Below are positions 1-8,390 of a stretch of DNA of 64,000 bases, piece by piece. Every line of letters starts with the position of its first letter. The stretch's first letter is position 1. Position numbers and translations under genes: made by a program. The DNA is from Methanomethylovorans sp041447285 (lineage in GTDB: Archaea > Halobacteriota > Methanosarcinia > Methanosarcinales > Methanosarcinaceae): positions 3,791-67,790 of the forward strand of contig NZ_JBGMEB010000026.1 of the NCBI RefSeq assembly GCF_041447285.1, written 5' to 3'. Under the pieces are notes generated by a model. It saw only the letters and a program-made list of their open reading frames with translations, searched no databases and was not told where the DNA came from.

Positions 1-729
1 TTTTGCCGTCATCTCTCCTGTGTTCTTATAGGTGACACGCAGCATCCCATCTGAATTTGCATATAGCGTACCTGTAGCATTCACCACCTCAAAATCAGCC
101 TCATTATCTACCTTTATGTTGATAGTCTGGTTCTGCTGACCCACAGCATACCACAGTCCCACTTCCATATTGGTGATACCCAGATCAGTTTCATCATCAC
201 CATTGATCTGAACATCCTGCTGATACCCATAATACAGTTGCAGGTTCAAGGGATAAGTGCCTGCGGGAGCATTCTTGGATATCTCTATGCTAAACTGCAC
301 AGGATCTTCAGTTTGCTGTCCGGAGGAAAGAGATCCAGCCTCTTGTGGTCCGGATTTGACTATTACGTATGGACTTGAAGAGTTGAGAATAGCTACAATA
401 CCAATAGCAGTAGTTCTCTGTGCTTCATAATTCATCTCTGTCATCTGCAACTTCTGTTCAAGTTCATCAAGGTCGTCTTTATCAGCTTCGTCCTCAAAGC
501 CGCTGATAACACCTTTGTTCATCAGATTGAGGTCTATTGTTACTGTGTCCCCACGGGAATACTCATTATCCCCGATCAAAGTTGCAGTTACATTAGGTCC
601 TCCGTAGACGGAATAGTAATTGTCATCAAAGTTAAAGAATTCAGGTAACTGTGCACATGCAGGTGCTGTAATGGAAATTACCAGAAATAAGAATGCTAAT
701 ACATTAGTCACATTTTTCAGGCTGTTCAT
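1..729 (-). CDS. S-layer-like (COG1361-type) exported protein, 3' truncated by window edge
   Basis: An open frame of 243 codons runs leftwards from an ATG at 727-729 to the window edge without a stop, so the C-terminus is missing. Residues 1-27 look like a signal peptide (a Lys, then a hydrophobic run ending in ACA). The mature part is beta-rich and close in layout to the next gene upstream: both have a YYSVYGGP or FYTSYGEP segment after the signal, a MNYEAQRT or LNYESLRT segment, and a NAPAGTYPL or NAPAGVYML segment. They are tandem paralogues. The ATG overlaps the stop of the preceding gene in an ATGA, so translation is coupled. Proteins of this COG1361 type are often encoded beside archaeal RND transporters. 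A surface or periplasm-like accessory role is inferred; nothing catalytic is visible. Confidence 0.75.
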   Translation of the reverse strand, partial: MNSLKNVTNVLAFLFLVISITAPACAQLPEFFNFDDNYYSVYGGPNVTATLIGDNEYSRGDTVTIDLNLMNKGVISGFEDEADKDDLDELEQKLQMTEMNYEAQRTTAIGIVAILNSSSPYVIVKSGPQEAGSLSSGQQTEDPVQFSIEISKNAPAGTYPLNLQLYYGYQQDVQINGDDETDLGITNMEVGLWYAVGQQNQTINIKVDNEADFEVVNATGTLYANSDGMLRVTYKNTGEMTAK

Positions 730-1838
730 TCAATCCCTCTGTTCTTTTGGTTCATGCTCCTCAATATGTTCTTAGATATTATTACTATCAAAGTAATGAT
801 TATGCCGATGATGGCAATGCCGGTGATATTCAATTTATCTTCAGTAGGTGTGACCGGGACATCCACTTTCATATTGCTTGAATATGCAATCTCACCGTCT
901 GTATCGATGTATTTGATCTCACTGTCCAATCCATATGTCTTCGCCACAGCTGTACGTTCTGAAGCGATCACAAATGATGCAGTTTTGCTTGAACCCGGTT
1001 CAATAGTGCCAAGGGGTTGTGTAGACCCACCACAAGAGAGAGGTTTCATTGCAACGATCCTTGCAGTAGCATCTGTTGCCGGAAGCTCCCCGGTGTTAGT
1101 ATAGGTGACATTTATGGTACTAGTGCTACCTGCTGAAAGCTGTCCCGACACTTCAGTAACTTCTAACCTGGGCTCAGGCTCTATAACTATCGGAATTGTT
1201 AAGGTTTTATTTGCTGTCTGATAAAAGGTTTCATGATCCTTTGAAGGCATACCCTGAACAGCTGTGCTTCCCGCAGTCATTCGTATATCTTTTTGATATT
1301 CATATGCAAGAGGAAGAACCAGCATATAGACACCAGCAGGTGCATTTTCTGAGATTGTCAGAGTAAATACAAGAGGATCGGGCAATTGTCCCGGAAAAAC
1401 TTCTTCCAAGGTCTGGCTGTTAGTGGTCGGGTCAACATCTATATATTCTGAATTGGTAACCAAGGTCGCTTTCACACCATAAGCAACAGTACGGAGAGAT
1501 TCATAGTTCAGCTCTTTGATGGAAAGAGCCTGTTTAGTTTCAGAAGTACCGACACCTTGTGCACTCTTAGCCCCATAGAGCACTCCCCTGTTGGAAATAA
1601 CGATCTTTAGATCTCTTGTTTCCCCTCTTTTAACTTCAGCATCTCCAAGCACTGAAGCATAAAGGTCCGGTTCTCCGTAGCTTGTGTAAAAGTTTGTAGT
1701 CTGCTGATATGTAGCTGGCAAGAACTCCTTTGCAGAAGCAGGACATACTCCCACAGCTGAAAGCATGCTAAGCATAATCACAACTACCAGAATGATGGAA
1801 AAGCACGCTGTAATTCGTTTATAATATCTATTGTTCAT
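726..1838 (-). CDS. S-layer-like (COG1361-type) exported protein with C-terminal anchor
   Basis: This 370-residue protein has an N-terminal signal peptide (hydrophobic residues about 10-33, ending in ASA) and a C-terminal membrane helix near residues 340-358 followed by basic residues. It would therefore be anchored in the membrane with its body outside. Between them are beta-sandwich, CARDB-like repeats typical of COG1361 proteins, including a TYTNTGELPATDA segment characteristic of extracellular Ig-like folds. The start ATG overlaps the stop of the RND gene (ATGA at 1835-1838), and its own stop overlaps the next ATG. The three genes therefore form one translationally coupled unit. By context it is an accessory subunit of the transporter, possibly a substrate-binding or cell-envelope spacer. 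That role is inference. Confidence 0.8.
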   Translation of the reverse strand: MNNRYYKRITACFSIILVVVIMLSMLSAVGVCPASAKEFLPATYQQTTNFYTSYGEPDLYASVLGDAEVKRGETRDLKIVISNRGVLYGAKSAQGVGTSETKQALSIKELNYESLRTVAYGVKATLVTNSEYIDVDPTTNSQTLEEVFPGQLPDPLVFTLTISENAPAGVYMLVLPLAYEYQKDIRMTAGSTAVQGMPSKDHETFYQTANKTLTIPIVIEPEPRLEVTEVSGQLSAGSTSTINVTYTNTGELPATDATARIVAMKPLSCGGSTQPLGTIEPGSSKTASFVIASERTAVAKTYGLDSEIKYIDTDGEIAYSSNMKVDVPVTPTEDKLNITGIAIIGIIITLIVIISKNILRSMNQKNRGIE

Positions 1839-4183
1839 ATGGTGCTAACCTCCGTTGCCTTGGCATGGTTAGTATTCATGGTTTTCATTTTCTTTTTCGA
1901 GATCCTTTGTTCCCTGTGCTTGTCCAATAAGACCAACACGGGAGGGAATACTACAAATGTAGCAAACAGTGCCAACGTAACATCAATTACCGTAATGAAG
2001 CCAAAATTGCTGGTCATACTAAAGGGAGAAGCGATCAATGCAGCAAAACCAAAAACGGTAGTAAGTCCGGAACTGATAATGGCTTTCCCCATCTTGAGAC
2101 CTGCCTCATGCATAGCCTCATCAGGCGTGGCGCCTTTATCTTTCTCTTCGAAATATCTCTCCATCATAAGGATAGCATATTCGGAACCCACTCCAAGAAT
2201 AAGTGCACCAAGAGTTGCTGTCATGGGAGTGTATTCGAGACCTGTATAATACATGATACCTCCGGACCATCCTACTACTATCAGCATTGTAATGACAGGA
2301 GTCAGAGCTTTAAGGTGATCTCTGTAAATTGCCATCAGTCCTATGAAGACCATGACTATACCAAGCATTGTCATCAACATACGCCCTGAAGTAAGCGCAC
2401 CGATCACCTCAAAGAAAACTACAGAATTTCCGGTGATAGTAACAGTGGTGCCAGGAGGCGGAACAAACCATTTAATGTCTTCTTCGACGGTATCCGAAAG
2501 TTCAGATATACCTTCAAGTCCAAGTTCCCCCATAGCGTTGCCGATGTTAAGGTTCAGCACCATGATATTCCCGCCATGGAGGTACCATTGTTTCTGGCTA
2601 TCTGGTATCTGTGCATATATATGTTCTACTTCTTCGGCAGTATCCGGGATCTCACCGCGGTTCATTTCTTTTACAAGAGACACAATACTATTGGACCCAT
2701 ATATGTGAGATCTGCCCTCAACTTCGTGCTGTGAGAACTCGTCAATCCATTTAAGCAGGTCAGGATTGGCATTGTCGTCTGTTTTAATTACAAGATTTAG
2801 CTGATCGGTACCACCCAGTATGCTTCCAAGATGTTTGAGGTCCAATAAAGCAGGCATGTCCTGTGGGACAAAAGTCTGGACATCTGTCTGCAGGGGAACC
2901 ATAGAATCCACGTACATGCCACCAAGACAGGACAAGCTTGCAATAATTAGGATAATCCATGGATATTTTAATGTGAAAGAAGTCATCTTCCCGATCAATC
3001 GATCTAATATATCAGGTTGTGTTGTGTTGCTTGGATGATCATTCTTTTTATTGATACCTTTTTTCGAGTTCTTTCTATCCTCCAGGCGATGCAGAGTATA
3101 GATGACTGTGACACCTACAAAGAGGGAAACAATAAAACACATGACTATTCCTATGAGCAGAAGTTTTCCAAAATCCTGTATCATGGGCACTGCAGATGTA
3201 AACAGAGAAAAGAAACCCAGAGCTGTGATGATCAGAGCTATAAGCACTGCAGGTCCGATGTGCTTAATAGTTTGCACCACTGCTTCAGCAGCATCTTCTC
3301 CTTTTGCAAGTTCTTCCTCTATGCGGTTATGGAACTGGATAGCATAATCGATCCCAAGCCCGATAAGTACCGGAAAAGCGGCCATTGATACCATTGTCAT
3401 GGGTATGTTCATGAAACCCATTGCACCGAAAGTTAATATGATACCCAGAAGTACAATTGGTAACGGAAGTAGTCTCCACCGAACATGCTTGAATACCATA
3501 TAAAGTACTACTAGCATCAGTATGGCTGATATCCCAAGCAACGGCCCCATGCTTGAGTTCATCTCGTAGTTAAGTGCAACATTAAAAGCAGGATCACCGG
3601 TTACTATCACATTGTAGTCCGGCGGAAACTTGGCAAACGCAACAGCTGACTCTGTCTGTTCCAATATCTCTTCCTGCATCTGGTCCGTGGTAGTTCCTTC
3701 TATTACAACAGACATGAAAGCGTGGGTGTCATCAGGCATAAGAGCAGAAGGCATGTATGAAGCCACTATACCCTTTATAGTTGCTTCATCATCGGGTATT
3801 TCTGCATTCCCGGTCATTTTGTAGTTAACTTCTTTTATAACGGTGGAAGGAGAAGTCACTTCAATTACACCTGGTATATTAGCAGCTGAAAGCTGGGCCC
3901 TGTCCAAGGCTTTGAGAAGTTCCGGATTTGTGATATCCTGACCCTCGACCATCACAACTATTGACTGGGTGCTGAAAAGATTAAGATAAAGATGGTCAAA
4001 ATCCTGATACAGCTTGGAGGTCTTTTCAACAAAAGTATCAGTCCCTGATTTCATTTCAATGAGCTGGGCTCCCTGCAGGGAGAGGACTATTAACAGCAGC
4101 GCAATCAGTCCGATAGCTACTGAGTTGTCCTCGATGAAGACTCCAAGTTTTTCAAATATGCCTTTTATAATTACACACCTCAA
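1835..4183 (-). CDS. RND superfamily (HAE3/MMPL-like) transporter
   Basis: This 782-residue protein has two homologous halves. Each has one membrane helix, a large extracytoplasmic loop and a block of five or six helices. The first block holds the family-typical GLGIDYAIQF near residue 280. The second holds GVGSEYAILMMERYFEE near residue 670. Such proteins are proton-driven exporters or lipid/hydrophobe transporters of the HAE3 family. The called start is a TTG at 4183 that is followed by an SD-like GAGGTG, so a slightly later start is possible. The two downstream coupled COG1361-type genes probably encode partners. A TATA-like element and a perfect palindrome lie upstream. The substrate cannot be told from the sequence. 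Confidence 0.88.
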   Translation of the reverse strand: MRCVIIKGIFEKLGVFIEDNSVAIGLIALLLIVLSLQGAQLIEMKSGTDTFVEKTSKLYQDFDHLYLNLFSTQSIVVMVEGQDITNPELLKALDRAQLSAANIPGVIEVTSPSTVIKEVNYKMTGNAEIPDDEATIKGIVASYMPSALMPDDTHAFMSVVIEGTTTDQMQEEILEQTESAVAFAKFPPDYNVIVTGDPAFNVALNYEMNSSMGPLLGISAILMLVVLYMVFKHVRWRLLPLPIVLLGIILTFGAMGFMNIPMTMVSMAAFPVLIGLGIDYAIQFHNRIEEELAKGEDAAEAVVQTIKHIGPAVLIALIITALGFFSLFTSAVPMIQDFGKLLLIGIVMCFIVSLFVGVTVIYTLHRLEDRKNSKKGINKKNDHPSNTTQPDILDRLIGKMTSFTLKYPWIILIIASLSCLGGMYVDSMVPLQTDVQTFVPQDMPALLDLKHLGSILGGTDQLNLVIKTDDNANPDLLKWIDEFSQHEVEGRSHIYGSNSIVSLVKEMNRGEIPDTAEEVEHIYAQIPDSQKQWYLHGGNIMVLNLNIGNAMGELGLEGISELSDTVEEDIKWFVPPPGTTVTITGNSVVFFEVIGALTSGRMLMTMLGIVMVFIGLMAIYRDHLKALTPVITMLIVVGWSGGIMYYTGLEYTPMTATLGALILGVGSEYAILMMERYFEEKDKGATPDEAMHEAGLKMGKAIISSGLTTVFGFAALIASPFSMTSNFGFITVIDVTLALFATFVVFPPVLVLLDKHREQRISKKKMKTMNTNHAKATEVSTI

Positions 4184-4226
4184 CTGTTACAGCTTTTTGT
4201 CAGGATATGTGCCTTATAGAAGAGAC

Positions 4227-4237
4227 TTATATTTATA
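4227..4237 (-). promoter_or_regulatory. Candidate TATA box of the RND operon
   Basis: On the minus strand CTATAAATA lies about 45-50 bases upstream of the TTG start at 4183. This is the AT-rich element expected for an archaeal promoter and would place transcription start near 4205. It was identified by eye only. Confidence 0.4.
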
Positions 4238-4260
4238 GTTTCCTATAAAAATACGACTTT

Positions 4261-4280
4261 GTTGTTATTAAAATAACAAC
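4261..4280. promoter_or_regulatory. Perfect 9-bp inverted repeat upstream of the RND operon
   Basis: GTTGTTATT and AATAACAAC are separated by two bases. The element lies in the 195-bp gap between the PEGA-protein stop (4379) and the RND start, just upstream of the RND TATA-like box. Its symmetry fits a dimeric repressor operator, but it could also act as a terminator hairpin for the upstream gene. No T-run follows it on the minus strand, which slightly favours an operator. Confidence 0.45.
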
Positions 4281-4378
4281 TAAAAATAATGATAAATAGT
4301 TGCACATATAGCACTTTATAGTTCTACGTAGAAGGAAAAGAAAAGGAAAAAAGAGAAACACAGAAAAAGAAACGTTTG

Positions 4379-6223
4379 TCATTCAAGCTTTTCGCCACAT
4401 TGCATACAGAATTTTTCTCCTTCTTCCGCATCTCTACCGCATTTTGGACATTTCTTCTTCCCTGCACCGATATTCGAGCGCTGTATAACACTATCCTGAA
4501 TGGTAGTGGTGCTGGTAATGTTGTATTGAGTAGTGGCCGTGTCCACAAAGAGATTTACATCTGTTCTTTTTTGGATCTCTTCAAGCATCTTATGATAGAA
4601 ACCTGTAAGTGCTTCTTCTTTCTGAGCCCAGGCTTTAAGTATCAGGCGAGATTTACGTTTCCCAACTACTTCCACATAGGCTGCATATTCCATACCTGAA
4701 ACACCTTCAGCGAAGAACCTTGCAACACCTGTGAAAAGCTGCGGCGTAGAAGTCGTTTCCGGATTTAGCATGTACAGGTTCAAGTCCCTGAGCACTCTTG
4801 AAGAGATATCAAAAAGATTCTCTGCAGGAATATCGAGGTCAAGGCTTTCTTCTTCTGCCACAAGCATCTTGTTAACCTTTTGCCTCCAGGCATCTTCATG
4901 GATTTCCCGTCTTCTTAGCACAGGGCAGATAATGCTTACCATCTTGCTTACAATATCGCCTTTTCTTCTTTTCCTCAGGCTATAGTCATAATATGTAATG
5001 GAACCTGAGATCGCACAATCACCGCATTCGCCTGTGGGACGTATCTCGAATGTCGCTGTTTTACTTTCACCTGGTTCCAGCATGGAGATGGTCTTTTCCT
5101 TCTCCTGCATATAGAATACATCAGGAACGAACAAATCCACTTTTATGTCACCTATCGGGTCTTTGGAAAGGTTCTCAACTTTTACCTTATACTGGATAGA
5201 GGCACCTGCATATTGGAATGCTGATTTTACCACAATAGGAATTCCGTTCTTCCCGGTTACAGGAGGTGTATTAACAGATTCAGTTATCTTTTTCTGTGGC
5301 TTTTCAGTGGGCAGGGGTGGTGACATTACAGGAGTGGACTCAACAACTACTGGTGGAGCTTTGCTAACTTTATTTATAACAACTGGTTCCACTGTCTTTT
5401 TTTGCTTAGTGCCCTTTTTCTTACCTTTGAGAAGGAGTACTAAGAATAGCAGAAGGAACACCACCACAACAAGAATCATTAACAGGCCCAGGACACCATA
5501 TATTGCATCATCAGTCTGGGTAGAGTCACTATATCCCGTACCGGAAATGTCAGTGATCGTTGAAAGCGTGCGTGGATGATAGTATACCACCCCGGCATAA
5601 ACATAGACGCTCTCTTCCAGACTCTGGTATCCTACTTTGGAGAGTCCTATAGTGTGGGTGCCTGCCTGCACATCATATATCCAAAAATAGTCAGAGCCGG
5701 TCGTACCCATATAGTAACCATCCAGATATACTTCCACTCCCGGAGGTGTGGTAGTTATGGCAATGGAACCAGTAGTGGAGGTGGTGGAAGTAGTAGATGT
5801 GGTAGAGGCAGTATCAGTAGTGTACGTTTCTTCTGAACTAACCTCTACATTAGAGATCAACACATAATTAATATAATAAGCGTCAGTGTACAGGCTGTCA
5901 ATGTCAAAATCAATACTGATCTTGTCATCATAGTATGAGAAATGCGTTCCGGGACTGTAAATCTGGTCAATGAGCACAACTGAGCCATAAGTAATCGAAA
6001 GTTCCACAGTATTGCTGTAAGTGTCCACTGAGTATACATTCAAGTAATAGCCATTGTCCACTTCAATGAAACTGTATTCCATCAGAGGAATGCTATCGTC
6101 ATAGTAAGTGTAGTCACTGAGGGGAATTATACCGTCAGCTGAACTTGCCAAGGGGATGGCAAATATAGACAGCAAGAGAAATAATGCATAGGTATAGGAC
6201 TTGTGGATCAGCATATGCCACAT
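4379..6223 (-). CDS. PEGA-domain membrane protein with C-terminal zinc ribbon
   Basis: This protein has about 614 residues. In order it shows a signal peptide (first 30 or so residues), an acidic Tyr-rich beta domain, a Ser-Thr-Thr repeat linker near residue 145, a PEGA domain near 156-225 (TTPPGVEVYLDG and KVGYQSLEE), one membrane helix near 245-269 with a Lys-rich stop, a Pro-rich linker, a CARDB-like segment, a helical region and a final zinc ribbon CPKCG...CMQCG. A membrane protein with an outer PEGA part and an inner zinc ribbon is implied. The frame opens with a TTG at 6232; the ATG at 6223 or at 6214 behind GGAAAGG is more likely. It directly follows the SPFH-like gene, which ends in nearly the same zinc ribbon, so the two products probably work together. 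The exact role is unknown. Confidence 0.8.
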   Translation of the reverse strand: MWHMLIHKSYTYALFLLLSIFAIPLASSADGIIPLSDYTYYDDSIPLMEYSFIEVDNGYYLNVYSVDTYSNTVELSITYGSVVLIDQIYSPGTHFSYYDDKISIDFDIDSLYTDAYYINYVLISNVEVSSEETYTTDTASTTSTTSTTSTTGSIAITTTPPGVEVYLDGYYMGTTGSDYFWIYDVQAGTHTIGLSKVGYQSLEESVYVYAGVVYYHPRTLSTITDISGTGYSDSTQTDDAIYGVLGLLMILVVVVFLLLFLVLLLKGKKKGTKQKKTVEPVVINKVSKAPPVVVESTPVMSPPLPTEKPQKKITESVNTPPVTGKNGIPIVVKSAFQYAGASIQYKVKVENLSKDPIGDIKVDLFVPDVFYMQEKEKTISMLEPGESKTATFEIRPTGECGDCAISGSITYYDYSLRKRRKGDIVSKMVSIICPVLRRREIHEDAWRQKVNKMLVAEEESLDLDIPAENLFDISSRVLRDLNLYMLNPETTSTPQLFTGVARFFAEGVSGMEYAAYVEVVGKRKSRLILKAWAQKEEALTGFYHKMLEEIQKRTDVNLFVDTATTQYNITSTTTIQDSVIQRSNIGAGKKKCPKCGRDAEEGEKFCMQCGEKLE

Positions 6224-6232
6224 CCTTTCCAA

Positions 6233-7519
6233 TCACTCAAGCTTTTTTCCGCACTGGCTGCAGAAACTCGCCTCTGCAGGAATTGTGGAGCCACACCCGG
6301 AACACCGCTTTACAGCAGAGCCACCTTTTGAACTTGCAGCACCCATCAAACCCGCATCCAGTTCATGTCTTCTGTAGGCATCAGCGCGCTCCCGGTCTTC
6401 GACATCCATCATAAAGGAAACCTTATCTTCCTTTGCCATAACCTCACTCTGTTTTACTTTGGCAAGGGCTTCTAACTGCTCTGATGACAGTTTTGCGTAC
6501 TCTCTGCCTTCACTTATGGTCTTGGCAACATCAGCACCGCCGGTACTAGTAACAGCACTGATGTAATCCATGTCCCTGTAATGCTCCCGGTCCTTCATAT
6601 CCTGTTCTACTTCAAGTTCCGCACGCATTCCTTTTGCCTTTGAGATATGCAGTTGATCTTTAAGTGCTATGGCATCTAAGGCTTCTTTCATATCTGTTTC
6701 ATGGCGCAGCCTTTCAAGTTCCAACCGGGCTTCTTCTTCTTTCAGGCGTTCCTCACGGACAAATTCACTTCTTACGGCTGTTGGAGCTTGTGATGCCCGT
6801 ACCTGTGCTACATCTACCCGCCCAAAGCGCTCGTATTTTCCTTCTTCTCCAAGTGTCTTAAGCTCAGCAAGTTCTTCTTCAGTCTGGAACTGGTTAGTTG
6901 CCTCCATAACCCTGCCGTATGATCCCAGGTCCCATTGTATTGTATACCTGAGCATTTCCAGCCCCCACATTTCCAACGTAGAACGCAGCTTCATTTCCAG
7001 TTCGTTCTCCAGACGCATCCGCAGTTCCCTATTACCATAGATGTTCTCTATGTTCTCGGTCCTGACCTCCGGCTCAAGTACAAGCGTGATGACCTCGCTT
7101 TCCAGGCGTTTGTAGACATCCTGCACACTTAAACTCCGCTCTCCATCTTTATCAGATGTCGTGTAGGCGAAGATCATCTGGAACAAACGTTTTATCTCCA
7201 TGACCCTGAACCTGAGCACGCCACTACACGATAAGCTCTGGTTGTCTGCTGTCCAGAGTTTTGAACATTTCCATTGCAGGTCTTTAGGTGATGTATCTAT
7301 AAGGGCAACATCCACATCCTTGCGGATAGTGCCGGGACTTAGCAAACCACCCACACTTAGTTTCCCACTTTCGATAACTTCCTCTATCTCCCCTTCCTTG
7401 ATCAGCACACCTTTTTCGTTTGGAGAGAGGATCACAGATTTTCTGAAAAACCCATCCACGTTCTTCTTTGGAACTACCCTAGCTAATTCATCTGGCTGTC
7501 TTTTCCATTTGAAGGCCAT
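6233..7519 (-). CDS. SPFH/band-7-like protein with coiled coil and C-terminal zinc ribbon
   Basis: This 428-residue protein has no membrane helix. Residues about 25-230 read like an SPFH-type domain: an ILSPNEKGVLIKEG opening, a beta-rich stretch, then alternating charged helices with RLENELEMKLRSTLEMWGLEM, where SPFH proteins carry their late helix. Residues about 245-325 are strongly charged coiled coil. Residues 404-428 are a zinc ribbon (CSGCG...CSQCG). The ATG sits behind GGGGGAACACAA. The gene is transcribed away from the Snf7-like/Vps4-like operon through a shared 117-bp promoter region and precedes the PEGA membrane protein with no gap. SPFH proteins scaffold membrane domains, so a membrane-organising role beside ESCRT-like proteins is an inference. 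The family call is from pattern only. Confidence 0.7.
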   Translation of the reverse strand: MAFKWKRQPDELARVVPKKNVDGFFRKSVILSPNEKGVLIKEGEIEEVIESGKLSVGGLLSPGTIRKDVDVALIDTSPKDLQWKCSKLWTADNQSLSCSGVLRFRVMEIKRLFQMIFAYTTSDKDGERSLSVQDVYKRLESEVITLVLEPEVRTENIENIYGNRELRMRLENELEMKLRSTLEMWGLEMLRYTIQWDLGSYGRVMEATNQFQTEEELAELKTLGEEGKYERFGRVDVAQVRASQAPTAVRSEFVREERLKEEEARLELERLRHETDMKEALDAIALKDQLHISKAKGMRAELEVEQDMKDREHYRDMDYISAVTSTGGADVAKTISEGREYAKLSSEQLEALAKVKQSEVMAKEDKVSFMMDVEDRERADAYRRHELDAGLMGAASSKGGSAVKRCSGCGSTIPAEASFCSQCGKKLE

Positions 7520-7636
7520 TTGTGTTCCCCCACACTATTCTATAATTATTAATCGGTAAAGATTATATATATGGTTTTGCCAAAGTATTAAATGGTAAAC
7601 ATTTGTGGGAAATGACAACTTCCAAAGGGAGTTAAC
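7520..7636. promoter_or_regulatory. Divergent promoter region of the membrane-remodelling locus
   Basis: The gap separates the leftward SPFH-like gene from the rightward RHH/Snf7-like/Vps4-like operon. It holds AT-rich TATA candidates (ATTATATATATGG near 7562-7574 for the plus strand, and TATAATTATTAAT near 7541-7553). It also contains a short palindrome CATTT-GTGGG-AAATG at 7600-7614 just before the RHH gene, a plausible site for the RHH protein. AAAGGGAG at 7624-7631 is the plus-strand ribosome binding site. Confidence 0.5.
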
Positions 7637-7792
7637 ATGAACAGATCATATCCTGTGAGCGCGAGGGTTTCTGAGGATATCAACCAGTATCTTGAAAAAC
7701 TGGTGAATTCCGGACAGGCTATCAATAAATCTGAGGCTGTAAAGCTGTGCATCAGATATGCCAAGCAGATGAAGATGGAGGAGGTCATATAA
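7637..7792 (+). CDS. Ribbon-helix-helix mini-protein
   Basis: A 51-residue frame starts with ATG at 7637 behind AAAGGGAG. It opens with a short beta strand (SYPVSARVS) and continues with two helices (DINQYLEKLVNSG and NKSEAVKLCIRYAKQM). This is the layout of an RHH (CopG/MetJ-like) DNA-binding domain, in which a dimer inserts the strand into the major groove. It is the first gene of the rightward operon. Its last codons hold GGAGGAGG, the ribosome binding site of the next gene, so the two are translationally linked. It probably regulates the divergent locus, and the palindrome at 7600-7614 is a candidate target. It was found by reading the sequence, since it is too short for usual length cut-offs. 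Confidence 0.7.
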   Translation: MNRSYPVSARVSEDINQYLEKLVNSGQAINKSEAVKLCIRYAKQMKMEEVI

Positions 7793-8362
7793 GTGGAGAT
7801 CAACAACCCTTTCAAGAAAGTGTCACCTGATGAGCTCAAAACCAAACTTGCCATTTCGGAACAAAGGCTCTCAGCCAGAGAGAAAGAACTGGTCAAAAAG
7901 AAAAATAAAGCACGTGAAGAAGCAAAGAATGCACTTTCTGAAGGCAACGACAGAGAATTCAGAGTGGCTTCAAGGCGCTATTCTCTGGTGGACGGGCAGG
8001 TAAATACCATTGGCAGCATGGTGGAAATGGCGCAGTCCATGACCGATGTTATAGAAATGCAAACTGGTCTTAAAGAAGTCGTAGAGATCGGCCAGGACCT
8101 GGGCAAATGGCAGAAACAATTGGGATTTGACACGAATAAGATGGAAAGTGCCATCACGAACATTCGTACCTCTATGGAAAAGGTCAACACGGCTACGAGC
8201 ATGATGACCTCTTCGATGGATGTTGCGATGAGCGGAAATACTGAACTGAGTGAAATGCAGGATGCTCTGCGGTCTGAACTCCTTGCAGAGCTTAGTGGTG
8301 AAAAGGCATCAGAGGATAAGCTTTCAAAGAAGATAGAGTCGGAGCTATCTGAAAGCAAATAA
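7793..8362 (+). CDS. ESCRT-III/Snf7-like coiled-coil protein (CdvB-like)
   Basis: This 189-residue protein starts with GTG at 7793, eight bases after GGAGGAGG. It is almost entirely helical. A long charged amphipathic hairpin spans residues about 10-75 with a basic KKKNKAREEAKNAL stretch. A Met-rich helical region follows (MVEMAQSMTDVIEMQ and MTSSMDVAMSG), with an acidic Leu-rich C-terminus (LRSELLAEL) recalling the MIT-interacting tails of ESCRT-III proteins. The basic N-terminal hairpin, Met-rich middle and acidic tail match the layout of Snf7-family proteins, which polymerise on membranes and are remodelled by Vps4. The next gene encodes a MIT-AAA ATPase of Vps4 type, which strongly supports the call. 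Generic coiled-coil similarity is the main alternative. Confidence 0.7.
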   Translation: MEINNPFKKVSPDELKTKLAISEQRLSAREKELVKKKNKAREEAKNALSEGNDREFRVASRRYSLVDGQVNTIGSMVEMAQSMTDVIEMQTGLKEVVEIGQDLGKWQKQLGFDTNKMESAITNIRTSMEKVNTATSMMTSSMDVAMSGNTELSEMQDALRSELLAELSGEKASEDKLSKKIESELSESK

Positions 8363-8390
8363 ATTTATTTTGTTAACTTGAGGTGCTAAC

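Noticed and set aside
754..4238. Several plus-strand frames of 60-136 residues opposite the RND and S-layer-like genes
   Set aside because: They lie antisense to well-supported, translationally coupled minus-strand genes and have no ribosome binding sites or recognised domains.
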